A DNA stretch of 64,000 nt, taken from NCBI RefSeq assembly GCF_026210795.1, contig NC_089441.1:4154001-4218000 (forward strand), in the 5' to 3' direction. The first letter of the stretch is position 1, and each line of letters starts with the position of its first letter. Made by a program: the position numbers and the translations under genes. The DNA is from Rhizophagus irregularis. Lineage: Eukaryota; Glomeromycota; Glomeromycetes; Glomerales; Glomeraceae. The notes beneath the pieces were generated by a model that was given only the letters and a program-made list of their open reading frames with translations, had not been told where the DNA came from and searched no databases. Shown here in pieces: positions 10,880 to 22,824 of the stretch.

Positions 10880-12154
10880 GTACAATTTTTATAGTATTTC
10901 TTGACTATTTTTATCCTCTTGTATTTGTAGTTTTTTCTTTTCTTGAAAGTATAATCTTCATCAAGTTCAGCAGAGTTACGATTACTTTGCAAATAATTAT
11001 CTTTTTGCATAATTTCCTTAGCAGTGCAAAAGCCCAAAACAGAATTTCCCTATAAAAAAAATTATTGCATAAAAGTATCTAACAAACAATATTAATAATT
11101 TTAATATTATTACCTGAAGTTCATTTTCTACATCAAAATTTGAATTACTGTCAGACATTAAAGAAGATTGAGAAGCAATTGAATTTTTTCGTTTCTAAAT
11201 ACAAAATTAGTTAATATGATATTGTACATCTAAACAATATATCAGAATATAAAAAAATAATTTACAATTGTATTGGAAGAAGATGGTAATAAAGGAAGTC
11301 CCTCAAGTCGATTAACAATTTCAGAAAGTGCCTCTCTTTTATGATTATTATTTGGTTTGGCATGGCATATGCACGATATCCGCCAATAAAGTTATATCCA
11401 GTAATTGCCATACCAGTATTTTCAGGAATTCCAAGATCAAACAATTCAAAAATACATGTTTTTCTTTCAGAGTGATTGCAAATATTTCTTCCTTTTATAT
11501 CAATTTCACATTCAACACATATGTTTTTAAATATTGAACGAATAGTACGATCAGACAATTGCTTGTCAGCATACCATTTTTCTTGAACTATAGCTAATAA
11601 ATACAATATTATTAATGTTTAAAAATTAATAAAATTAATACACGTAAAATATATAAAAGTAATAAATACCATTAACATTTCGGCTAACTGATAAATAAAA
11701 GTATAGGCATTTTCCTTTTTAAGGTCGATCGAAGGGAAAGGTATTTTTTGATATCATGATTTAGACCAGCAATCCCGGTAGGATCAGAAGGAAAAGGAAT
11801 AATTAAATCAAATTAATTGCCATCAATACCACCTTAATCATTTTTTTGTTATCCTTTTTTGAAAATAATTCCATTTAGAGTATCAACTAACTGGGAAGCA
11901 CGCAAATTAACATGTTCACCACCCCTTGGCACATCTAATATACAAATCTAAAAGAAAACCCACTTTAGCAAACCTAAAGGGATATTAGGATTCAAGGTTT
12001 CATGTTGAATGATATGACGAATTTCATCTGTTGATAATCCATTTGTAGATTTTGTTTCACTAATACTCTTTTTTTTCATATCCTTGAGAAGACCATCAAA
12101 ATGTGTATACAGGTTAGAAAAATTAACGTGACAATTATGAACCAATTGCAGCAA
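10880..12154 (-). pseudogene. decayed Crypton-type tyrosine recombinase
   Basis: Fragments on the minus strand include 11948-12154 (HETLNPNIPLGLLKWVFF) and 11262-11606, which holds NHSERKTCIFELFDLGIPEN followed by MAITGYNFIGGYRAYA. This matches the C-terminal catalytic region of DUF3504/Crypton-like recombinases, where HSGRKT supplies the H-x-x-R pair and a later TGH box the second histidine. Here the second histidine is tyrosine (TGY), and stops and shifts separate the fragments, so catalysis is unlikely. A serine/asparagine-rich tail follows at about 11105-11200. Likely function before decay: DNA cutting and rejoining of a Crypton element or a domesticated relative. Confidence 0.65.
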
Positions 12155-12510
12155 ATTATAAATTTTTATTTATTAATATTAACTTCAATCTTTTTAATAA
12201 TATATACAAAGCAATAAGATTTTATTCAAAAGAACACCATGAGAAAATATGAAATTTAATGAATAAATATATGTATCAATACTCTTTAATTCTCTTATAT
12301 ATAACTACTTATAAAATCTGAAAAAATGCAGTTTTTAAAATGTATTTCTATTGTAAAAAAAATTTACTTGTATGAATGTAGTCATATCTATAGCAGAAAT
12401 AGTATTGTAAAGATCATTGAATTCTTTGAATATGATTAGCTTGTAGTATTTTATTTATTTAAAAACAATAATATTAGATCACTAAAAAGTGCTAAAACAG
12501 TATATATATT

Positions 12511-12667
12511 ACCCAAATTATTTTAAACTGCCATAATTATAAGTAAAATTCCAAATTCAATTATGGCATTCCAAATTATTTTGGCACTTTACATAGTAAA
12601 TTATATATAAACTAAATGAATTATGGTATTTCAAATTATAATTATGGCATTTTAAAATAATTTGGGT
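12511..12667. mobile_element. 157-bp MITE with ACCCAAATTATTTT ends
   Basis: Ends ACCCAAATTATTTTAAA and TTTTAAAATAATTTGGGT are complementary. The interior repeats GCCATAATTATAA and CCAAATTATTTTGG words in both orientations. Other copies are 13430-13587 and 45336-45484. Outer bases are T and A, consistent with a TA-targeting element. Confidence 0.8.
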
Positions 12668-12832
12668 AGCATGTATATAAAACAGAAATTTTTATATAAG
12701 TTTTTCCATTCCTGTTTAGATCTATTATTTTAGAAAAACTTATTCCTTTACAGTAATGCAAATTTCAACAAATACTTTTTGGTTGGAAAACATTAAAGTG
12801 GTAGAAATCAATTAAAACTAAATAGAAAAAAT

Positions 12833-13139
12833 TACTGTATATTACGGGCCATAGTACTATCATATCTCCTTGAAAAATTTCATAGAATTGTATAGTACCC
12901 AGGGGGATATTTTACAATTATCTCGTGATCTAGTAATCAGATTTGAGCCATCTTTTTTTGTTTGATAACTCTCATTGAGCTCTTCAAAATAAAAAAATAA
13001 TCGTTCAAATTGGACTGGTAGATCGTGAGATATTCGCAAAAAACAGAATTTTTAGGCTTTGTTTAGTACCCGGGGGTACAGGGTCAAACTCCCGATTTTT
13101 GCAAGATACCCGGGGTACTGTGACCCGCTATATACGGTA
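12833..13139. mobile_element. MITE with TACYGTATATNRCGGG ends
   Basis: The left end reads TACTGTATATTACGGGCCAT; the right end reverse complemented reads TACCGTATATAGCGGGTCAC. The next bases also pair (AGTAC). The interior holds GTACCC and CCGGGG words and a copy of the GATCTAGTAATCAGATTTGAG/CTCATTGAGCTC text seen in the 147-bp repeats. Likely relatives lie at 25120-25350 and 52479-52766. Confidence 0.75.
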
Positions 13140-13429
13140 TTACTTTGTAAAACTAGTAATTTAAATATTTATAATACAAACATTAAAAATTAGATTTGTG
13201 AGCATCCCTATTTTCTTACAAATAGATTTATGATATATAAGCATCTTGTAAATCTTAAAGTATTAATTGATGTATAGACTTTTGAATTAATTAAACGTAA
13301 TAATACATATTCTTTTTAATATTTAATAACTTTATTTTTAATTATTGAATTACAAAAAAATGTAAATTATTAATTTGCAATAATATTACTAATGATGAGA
13401 AAAATACTAATATAAAAATTATACATGCT

Positions 13430-13587
13430 GCTCAAATTATTTTGGGATGCCATAATTATAATTTGAGATGCCGTAATTCATTCAGTTTATATATAATTTA
13501 CTATATAAAGTATCAAAATAATTTGGGATGCCATAATTGAATTTGAGATTTTATTTATAATTACGGCAGTCCAAAATAATTTGGGTC
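13430..13587. mobile_element. second copy of the ACCCAAATTATTTT MITE
   Basis: Ends GCTCAAATTATTTTGGGA and TCCAAAATAATTTGGGTC pair imperfectly, and the interior matches 12511-12667 in inverted order. Non-coding; length about 158 bp, same as the first copy. Confidence 0.75.
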
Positions 13588-13649
13588 ACATATATATCAA
13601 ATAAATTAAAAATGATATTTAAAACCATTTTTAATGCAAAAATACATAT

Positions 13650-13806
13650 GGGATCTTTGTAATAGAAAGGTATGAAACTCAAAAAAAATTAAAAATTGAA
13701 TTAATATTAAATTTGCATTTATTTCGGTAAAAAAAACATAATTAGCATATAAAGTAAAATTAAATTTTTTTTTTGAGTTTCGTACCTTTCTATTGCAAAG
13801 ATCCCA
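13650..13806. mobile_element. MITE with 45-bp near-perfect inverted ends
   Basis: The left arm starts GGGATCTTTGTAATAGAAAG and continues through an AAACTCAAAAAAAATT stretch; the right arm is its complement with about three mismatches, ending CTATTGCAAAGATCCC. The spacer is about 65 bp of AT-rich DNA. No relative was found elsewhere in the window. Confidence 0.8.
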
Positions 13807-15837
13807 ATTATATTATACAAATTTTAAAAAAAGTTATATGTTGTTTTTTTGTTATAAAATGTAAGATTTAAATATTATACAGATATATATTTATTTTAAA
13901 AATGAGATACTAATAAAAAACTTTTAAAATTAAACATTCTCCTAAACTTTTCATTTAAAATTCTTGTAAGAAAAAATACTTAATTTTGAAAAAATAAGGT
14001 AATAGTTAATATATTAGCAAGTAAAAATATAATATAATTTGATTGTATTTAAAATGGGCATTTTAATTGTATTTTTTGTACAATATTTTTTAATAATTAA
14101 ATTTTTTAATTAATAAATAACTGAAATAAAAATAAAAATAAAATACCAATAAAATAAAAATCAAATCAAATTATCTGATTTTTATTCCTATTAATATTAT
14201 TTTAACCAGTATATTATAAATTTAAAAGCTAGAAAAATATTTATATTAAAATAATTATATAATAGAAATTAAAATATTTATAAAAATTATTGATTGCAAA
14301 ACTTTATTTAATAATTAGATTTTAATAAATTTTATTATACTATTTAATTCTTTTTATTAAACCAATTAAATGTAATAAAAATTTGATATTAATAAATATT
14401 GATGCATTTAAAAATTAAAATATAGCTATATTTAAAATGATTTTTGCAGTATCTAATTATTTTCATTTTAATTCTTAGTATTTATATTTATACTTTTATA
14501 TATTTAGTTGATATTTAATAAATTTATTTTTTCTATAAAAATTATTTGTAATTGCTATTCAAATTACCTTTATTCAATAAAGTTTTCTATTCTATTTATA
14601 GCTAATTTTTCATAATGATATAACTAATAATTAATATTAATTTTTTAATTTTCCTTTTTAAATCTTTTTTCAACTATAATTTTACTCATTTTCTACTCAT
14701 TACTACAATAATGTTAACTTTTATAATTTTTTTTGTTCAAATGTAATTATTGTTATTATCCAATAATATAGTTTTTACTTCCGATTTTCTCTTTACAGGT
14801 TCATACATTCTCTAGTATTTGTGTCCTTGATGCTACTGTCTCCAGTCAGTGTGGCAAAATTTAGCCAATAAAATTGAGTTAAACACGTAATTATTATGCA
14901 TATTCAGCACAATACAAAGTACAATAATGTTACTGTACTGTACAAGTTTTTTGATCAGCTGACAGTACAGTACAGTTTAACTTGCACACAACGATTCTAC
15001 AAATATTCTAAATATTCTGGTATCCGATGAAAATTCCAATTAGCATTAGCTTGGAATAATCTTAAATGCTTAAGTAATATTTAATACTTAATTGTATAAT
15101 AAAGTTACGATTAAGAGATCCCGTCTAATAATAAGAACGGCAATTATTTATTTAATTTGAGCTAAAAATATTTTATTATTAAGTATTGTAAATATCCAAA
15201 ATAGGATATTTATTAAGCATTAAGTGCCCAAAATAGTTTTTGTGAAAAAAAATAATTCATACTTTTAAAGATTTTTTCTAACTTTGGTAAAGTAAAATTC
15301 AAAATTTATTATATTTATTATTTACTTCAATCTGCAAGAATGCAAGAATAAATAAACAAAATGCTTTGTTGGCCAATCAGTTGTACAAACCGGATAACCG
15401 AGTTTAAATAAAGAGTATATTTTTCATTATATTTTTAAAATGAAAAATTATGAAAAATTTAAATATTCGAAATTCTTTTCGAAGATTTTAAAAATATTTA
15501 TTATAATTATAATGAAGACTTAATGTTCTTTTATTTAAAAAATTATTTTTGTAGGTCAATACGAAATTTTGAAACTGTTTACTTTAAGGGTGAAAATATT
15601 TGTAAACTATTGGGAGATTAATGAGATACCAATAATAAATTTTTGTGTTCGAGTACAAAGTCAATAATGTCACTTCTTTTACCAGATCATACCTGTTTAA
15701 TGGCTAATGAATTTGCATATAAAAAAAAAGCTTAACTCATACCTTTTTTAATCATTTGTTTTTTTTTAATTTTTTTTATTTTTCTAATATTTATTTTCTT
15801 TCCTTTTTCTTTGTTTTTGGTTTTTTTTTTTATTTAA
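13807..15837. other. AT-rich intergenic stretch
   Basis: No gene or clear transposon was found. There is a short palindromic cluster at 14933-14965 (TACTGTACTGTAC and TACAGTACAG). The last 90 bases before the gene at 15838 are a T-rich pyrimidine tract, which may be promoter or leader sequence. Confidence 0.5.
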
Positions 15838-17047
15838 ATGGACTGTCCATCGAAATATAATGGGACACAAAATCCTGAAGAATGGTTAAAAGAATTTCGC
15901 TTTTTCTGTTTACTTCGTGGGATTCATGATGAACATACCATGTTAGAATTAGCAATGTTAAAAATCGATAATACAATTCCTATACCTGAAGAAGGTATAT
16001 CTTCATTCGCTGAATTATCGGACCATTTAAAAGATCATATAACTTATACCTTACAATGTAAAGTAGCATTTGAAGAATTAAAGAATATTAAATATGATAC
16101 AGAAATGAGTGTAGTGGAATTTATTGCGAAATTTCTTTCACTTTGTGATAATTCTCTCGTTTTAAATGTTCAAGATCAAAAAACTTGTTTAATTCAAGCT
16201 TGTCCCGATGATATTTCTAGGAATGTTTTTAGGAATAAAATTAAAAAAAAAACTTCCATGCATGAAATTATTGAAATTTTTCATGATACTATGATAGAAC
16301 ATAAAGGTCAAATTAGATATGGATCAAGGATAGCATTAAAACATGTTGTTACTGGACAATATTTATCACACGGAAACAAACATAAACCTGATATACTAAG
16401 ATCAAATTTATCTGAGGTAACTAATTAATTAATTTAATGTAATTTTTTTTTAAAAAAAAATATTCTAAAAAAATTTATCTTTAATAATAGGTATTTTGTA
16501 GTGGTTGGAAACGAGGTGGTAATGATGTTTGGGTAATCACAGCTGCTTATGGACAGAATAAAGCACCCGGGGATCCTATTTCATCAAATTCTATGATTCA
16601 ACTAGTTCATGAAGTAACACGAGAATCATTGTTTGGTGATGAAGGTCAGTTAAATTTATCGGGAGGTGAGTAAAATGGATCATGAATTAAATTATTATTT
16701 GCAGGAGGAATTAATTAAAAATTTACACTAAATTTTCTTCAGCATGGGTTTGGACATTAACAGATCCAAGGACTAATTGGATCATCCAACGTCATAGTAC
16801 TTTATATTATGATAGTCCGGGTTACGTTATGGATTGTGATATAATTAATTTACGTCATAATCTTAATAAAATGACTTTAAAAAGTCATGAATTTAAAAAT
16901 TCCGCTGGGCATCAAGAAGTCATTATACATGGTGATGGACAAGAAGATCTTCATCAGGTAATGAAAAATTGAAATTGTTTTTGGAAATTTTTTATATTAA
17001 ACTAATTTTTTTTTGTTATACAGTGGCAAATCGAACTTGTTTCATAA
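15838..17047 (+). CDS. MIR-domain protein with retrotransposon gag-like N-terminus
   Basis: Four exons: 15838-16416, 16491-16665, 16743-16957 and 17024-17047, giving 330 aa with all introns GT-AG. Residues 1-160 resemble a retroelement gag/capsid domain: YNGTQNPEEWLKEFR near the start, then helices, then VVEFIAKFLSLCDN and a LIQACPDDI..RN segment. Residues 161-330 are MIR repeats, seen as YGSRIALKHVVTGQYLS, VFCSGWKRGGNDVWVI, WTLTDPRTNWIIQR and GDGQEDLHQWQIELVS. MIR domains occur in protein O-mannosyltransferases and inositol-trisphosphate receptors and bind ligand or partner. There is no transmembrane segment or signal peptide, so the protein is likely cytosolic. The gag-like part suggests domestication of a retroelement capsid; the function is unknown. 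Confidence 0.8.
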
Positions 17048-17687
17048 TTAATTTATTTATTTACATAATTTTCTTTTTTTCTCTTAAATTAATTCATTTC
17101 ATAAACTCTTTCTTTGTACACCATTTAATATTTCCCTTTATTTAATTATTCCTTTTGTAATATAAAAATTTTTTTTTATTTATAAATAAAAGTATTTAGC
17201 GTTGGGGTTTCTTGGGAAATAAAATCAATTTGTGTCAAATTTTGTGTCACCATGATTTTCTAAAAATAAATAAGTCTGACACATGACCAAATTTATAATG
17301 TGAATTTGTAATAAATCCCCAACATTAAGTATGTATGCATAGTTAACGTGTACATGACGGACAAAAAAGGGGTCCAACTCCTTCGTATGCTATCATTTTT
17401 ATCATTTTCGGTAACATTACCATAATGAAAGTCTGTAATAAGCCAAATCCAATGTCCGATTATCACGGTAAAAAAAGCTTCCCCCTCGGATCTCAGAATC
17501 CGTTGTGATTTCATATTTTTGTTTTTTTTTATCCCCTTAATTCCCCTATTACATATATGAGTCGCACAGCATTATCTTAATTCAAAATGTTTAAAATTTT
17601 TTCTTATTTAATTACGTTACGTTGAGCTTTCTAACGATAATTAATTAACGTCAACCTATAATATAATTTAATAATTAACGATTTATA
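17048..17687. other. intergenic, nothing recognised
   Basis: Separates two genes on the same strand. It contains AT-rich sequence and a moderately GC-rich stretch (17330-17510) with a short open frame on the minus strand that lacks any recognisable motif. Confidence 0.5.
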
Positions 17688-20187
17688 ATGTTTAAAAGAA
17701 AGTCAGCCGCTATGAATATTCCTTCTCCAACACGGAGAGCAAAATCTCCAAACGGAGGAAATAAACGTAATTCGATAAATTCTCCAAGATTTTATGAAAT
17801 TCTTGATTATGTTGCTAATAGAATGAATGGTAAAGTGATAATAAAAATGATTATTTCGAAAATTGGTTTGAAAATAAAGAAGTTTTTTTTATATTACATA
17901 ACCTAATATACATTTTTCATTCAATATAAAGTTCCAGTACAATTTGGCACATTTATGAAAAAACGCTTTAATAAAGATGATATATCAGCACCTCAAGATT
18001 TTGAGTAAGGACATTTTTAAATGATATCATGGCTGACTTTCATTGTATTAAGTCAATTTAGGTTAAATTTAAAAAAAAAATTCTTTTTGCTTACGTCACA
18101 TATAGACATCTTATTCATGCTGAAAGTGGAGAACAAGCTGAAGAAGTTTTAATTAACTGGGGTCAAAATCCAGGTAAGAAATAAAATATAAGACTCTTTT
18201 AATCATTTAAAAGAATTTTACTTAATTTTTATTCATTTTTTTTTTTTGTTCTAGATAATCGTAAACATTATAAAACTCTTTCGAAATTTGATGGAACATT
18301 AGTTCCTGATATTGAGACAAATAAAAGTGGAACAGTTGTGATTAAAAAGAATGTTAAAACCGAATTCCTTAATAATAATAATGATAATGATCAAGAAATA
18401 GTTCTTTCATTAGCCACAATTGAAAAATCAGTTGCTGCGAAAGTTTATTTTGAAAACTATTTTTATGGAATACTAAAAAAACCATCGGGAAGGTCCAAAC
18501 GTCGTATGCAATTAGAGACAGAACTTGAGAATATGAAAATTTCCGACCAAGATAAAAGAGAAATAAGACAAGAATGGGTTAATTTGGAATCTGATTATAT
18601 GCGCTTATTACGTAAAAAAATTACGGTTAATTCGTTTCAAATGATCAAAACTGTTGGTCATGGAGCTTTCGGTGTCGTTAAATTAGTTCGTGATATTTCA
18701 ACCGGTGTTGTGTATGCTATGAAAATTATGAGAAAAGCCGATATGTTAAAGAAAGGTCAAGAAGGTCATGTTAGAGCTGAAAGGGATCTTTTAACTGCTG
18801 CCGCTGAAACTGCTCAATGGATTGTTAAATTAATTTACTCTTTTCAAGATGCTGATCATTTATATTTAGTTTTGGAATATATGCCTGGTGGTGACTTATT
18901 AAATCTTTTAATTGAAAAAGATATATTTGAAGAGGAATTTGCCAAATTTTATATTGCTGAAATGGTCCTATGCATTGAAGAAGCTCATAAAATGGGCTAT
19001 ATTCATCGAGATATTAAGGTGAATTTTAAGTAATATAATATTCTTTTTTCTTTAACTAAAAAAAATATATATATATATATTAAAAAAAATTTATTATTCT
19101 TATTTAGCCTGATAACTTCCTTTTCGATGGTGATGGACATATAAGACTTTCGGACTTTGGGCTAGCAACCGATTTCCATTGGGTACATGATTCACAATAT
19201 TATGAACAGCAAAGAAGAGATCTTTTACGTAAAACTGGAGTTGATATTGAAACAGATACCTTATCAAAAGCAATGTCTAAAAAATATAAAACATCTAAGT
19301 GGATGAATCAATGGTCTGATGAAGAAGGATCAGATGATGATATCCCTAATACAAGAATATTAAGTTGGAGAGATAAGCACCGAAAGAAGATGGCATTTTC
19401 TGTTGTTGGAACAAATAATTATATGGCCCCAGAAGTTTTAAGAGGAATGGGTTATGATAAAGGTTGTGATTGGTGGAGTTTAGGAGTAAGTATCATGATA
19501 TTAATCAACATTTTAAATATTTTATTAAAGAATTTTAACTCAACATTTATTTCTTTCTTTTGGAAATAGATTATTATTTTTGAAATGTTGTACGGATATC
19601 CTCCATTTTGCTCCAAATCTCGTCATACGACTCGTCTAAAGATTATTAATTGGCGTCAATATCTTAATTTCCCAGCACGTCCTCGTGTTTCACGTGAAGT
19701 TCAAGATTTAATTGAACGTCTTATATGTGAAAAAGAAGATCGAATAGGATCAAATCAATCATCTTCAACAACAAAACCAAATGGACTTTATATGGCTGGC
19801 CGTAAAACAAATCCAGGCCTTGGTGATGCATCAGAAATTAAATCACATCCATGGTTTAAGGGAATTGATTGGGATAATTTACATAAGTCAACTCCACCAT
19901 TTAGACCACAATTAAAATCAGATATTGATACAAGATATTTTGAAGATGATATTGATGATAATCCATTAGCGCCACCTGGAGGTGTTGAAAGAAAACCGAA
20001 AGATCCAATGTTAAGAGATAAACATCATGGTAAAGATATTCTAAAGATGAGGAAAGAATTAGCATTTAAAGGTTACACTTATAAGGGATTGCCTTTGGAA
20101 AATCAAAGAGGTGGTATGGCTGAAAGAGTGAGAGAAAGAGGAGAAATAAATGAAGAAAGTCTGAGAATTAGATCTATGAGTTTTTAA
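17688..20187 (+). CDS. NDR-family AGC serine/threonine kinase
   Basis: Six exons: 17688-17829, 17932-18004, 18106-18173, 18255-19018, 19108-19485, 19570-20187; about 680 aa. The second exon could instead start 6 nt later. The N-terminal regulatory region, EKSVAAKVYFENYFYGILKK onward, is the helical Mob-binding segment of NDR kinases. Kinase landmarks: glycine loop GHGAFGVV (about 229-236), catalytic lysine in YAMKIM (K251), HRDIK/PDN (D347, split by an intron), DFG (365-367), a ~65-residue insert before the activation segment SVVGTNNYMAPE, WWSLG, and the hydrophobic motif FKGYTYKG (641-648) with its phosphorylatable threonine. Fungal NDR kinases act with Mob proteins in polarity and cell separation. 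The activation segment and SHPWF..IDW region look closer to the basidiomycete-type NDR subgroup than to yeast Dbf2; subgroup is an inference. Confidence 0.93.
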
Positions 20188-20598
20188 TATATATTTTTTT
20201 TTTTTGGAAAGATTTAATGCTGATTTAATAACTTTTTTTGGAGGGAAGGTTCATTGAATTTTTAAATGTTTCATATTGTATATATATAATAACATAATAT
20301 AGCATAAATTATTTAATATTATAGAATTATTATTTTTTAACCTTAACCTTTTTTTTACGTTTATTTATTTATTTATTTCAACTTTTTTTTTAAATTTTTT
20401 TTTAATAATAACAATATATTGTAAAAATAATTTTTTTCTAATAAAAGAATTCACGTAAAAATTGAATCATATGTTTATGATCAACCGAAATATTTCCAAA
20501 TTTAAAGCTTAACCTTATAAAAAAACGTATTAGATTGAAAATTCTCTAAAACTAGACCTCTGAGCTCGAAATTCAATTTTCAAAATTCTCTTTTTACA

Positions 20599-22650
20599 AT
20601 GGAAATAAATTCAACTTATGCTCCCGTCATAATTAACATTGAAAATGGTGAATCAGTTCATCAGGTTAGAAAAATTAATTGAACATTAGCTAAGACAAAT
20701 TTCAATTTTTTATTACTTGTTTATTTTATTTATTTGTTTGTTTTTTTAACGTAGCGTATCTTATTGGTTTATGGACGAGCAGGTCCACAAGATGTAGAGT
20801 TTGAATCAAATATTACAGTTGAACATCATTCAGATAATTTTCCATCCACAACTTGGCAAGTTTTTAATTCACATTTCAAATGTTTAGTACACCTTGACCC
20901 AGGTTTAAATGATATTAAATTCATCCTTGATACTGAATCATTTTCTGCCGATTTACAACCATTAATAACAAATTTTCAAGTAAATTATATTCCATTATTA
21001 CAAAATCCTCCTATACATCTTGCAATTCTTGTAGCAAAAGATTCTAATGAAACCATTGATGCTCCTGATGAAAAAAAACCTGATGATTGTAAATTAGAAG
21101 CTGTTAAAGCAAAATTCCGTTGTTCCGGTTATTTATGGCAAGCATTTACAGCGGAACAAATGAATCGTCATGGATTTGGAAGAAGAGTCTTTAGGTTAGA
21201 TGAAGAATGGACAAAAGATACACTTTCTAATCAAGATGTTAAATTGAGACAAACGGCAAAAATATATATAATTCGTAGTTCTTATACTTTAGAACAAATT
21301 TTAGATCCAGAGATAGCTCAACAAAGTCCTACTAGGGTTGATGATAAAAAAGATTTATATGCTATTTTCTTGGAAAGTTTAAAAGAATATGGACCACCAT
21401 TTGATAAACAGTGTTATGTCGCAGGATTAATTTTAGATTCTCATTATGATAATTCTCCTAATATGAAATACATTAGAGGTCATGCAGCATTAGGAGGTGG
21501 ACACGAAAATATTCAATTAGGAATATTTGGTAGTCATTTAACTCATGCTTGGCCAAAACATCTTGAGGATGTTTGTAGTTGCTTTCAAGAAGCTATCTCT
21601 ATTGACGAAAATAAACTGGCTAATGATGCTGGAGAATGTGGAACTTGGTGGAAATGTTGTAATATTGGAATTGGAGCATTTTTACATGAAGTTGGACATA
21701 GTTTAGGTTCACCTCATACTCCAAGTGGAATTATGTTAAGAGGATTTAATAATTTAAATCGTACATTTACAGTTAAAGAACCAAATAATCCTTCACCAAT
21801 AACACCATCTGATGAAGAAGGAGCACATTGGCATAGGTGTGATGCCGTAAGATATAGATATCATCCATGTTTTCGTTTACCTTTAGATCCACCAATCTCG
21901 AAATCACTTAATAATATTAGTGCAACATTTTGGATTTTAGATGATCTTTTATTAATTAAATGTCCCGCAGGTATCTCATTAATTGAATTTTACGTTGAGG
22001 ATAATATTCTTGGTTACATAGATTATGTTGAAAATTATCAAACTGAGACTACATTAGAAATATCAGAAATCAAGGAAAAGTATGGTGGTGATAATAATAA
22101 TGTTATTAAATTGAAAGTCGTAGCTAGAAATCAAACAGAATGTAGCATAGAAGATTTACAACAATATCAAGAAGAAAGTAAAATTATTTTACCAGAATTT
22201 GGAATAGCATATAAATCTCATCGTTTAGGAATGGTTGATGAAAATTTTAGTGAAATTAATATTTTATTTAACCAATTCATTGAAGAAAAAGGATATGTTT
22301 CAATAGAAAGAATGGTCGTTAAATATGATTATTATATTGATTCAATTAAATTCTTTTTTTCTGATAATACTGAATTAAAGATTGGATCGGATGATAGAGA
22401 GGGTACAGAAAAAGAATTTGTATTTGAGGAAGGAGAAATTATTACTGAAATAAAAGGCAATTCTGGTTGGTATATTGATGGGTTTGAAATCAAGACTAAT
22501 TTAGATAAAAGTAGTGAATGGTTTGGTGGACATGGAGGTGAAGATCAATTATTAAAAGTTCCTAATGATGAGAATGAAATGATCGGTCTTTATGGTAGTG
22601 GTGGTTATTATGTTAATACTTTAGGAATTATTTATAAAAAGAATGGGTAA
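20599..22650 (+). CDS. zinc metalloprotease (Metallopep/YIL108W-like) with jacalin-like C-terminus
   Basis: Two exons, 20599-20664 and 20755-22650, encode about 653 aa. The start is the first ATG, followed by a 90-nt GT-AG intron. HEVGHSLGSPH (residues 333-343) fits the metzincin zinc site HExxHxxGxxH, and SGIMLRGFNNLNRTF follows it. The N-terminal half has a beta-sandwich-like region with HLDPGLNDIKF. The last ~170 residues resemble a jacalin-like lectin fold, with WFGGHGGEDQLLKVP and IGLYGSGGYYVNTLGIIY. There is no signal peptide, so cytosolic location is likely. Yeast YIL108W-type proteins are putative metalloendopeptidases with unknown substrates. It ends 174 bp from the convergent HMG-box gene. 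Confidence 0.9.
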
Positions 22651-22824
22651 AAATTTAGAACTTTAATTTTATTTTATTTACTTAAATATTTATTTGTTTA
22701 TTTAATTTTATTTACTTATAATCACTGTATAACTGTATATTAATTAAAAATAAAATTCATAATTATTCTTTGCTCTAATTTAATATATACATAAAATTAT
22801 CATAATAAAAATTAAAAAAAAAAT

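Noticed and set aside
15838-16428. Stand-alone 196-aa gag protein of an active retrotransposon
   Set aside because: No protease, reverse transcriptase, integrase or LTRs nearby; a GTAACT donor before the stop joins it in frame to MIR exons.
17293-17514. 73-codon minus-strand open frame between two genes
   Set aside because: No recognisable motif or splice context; probably chance.
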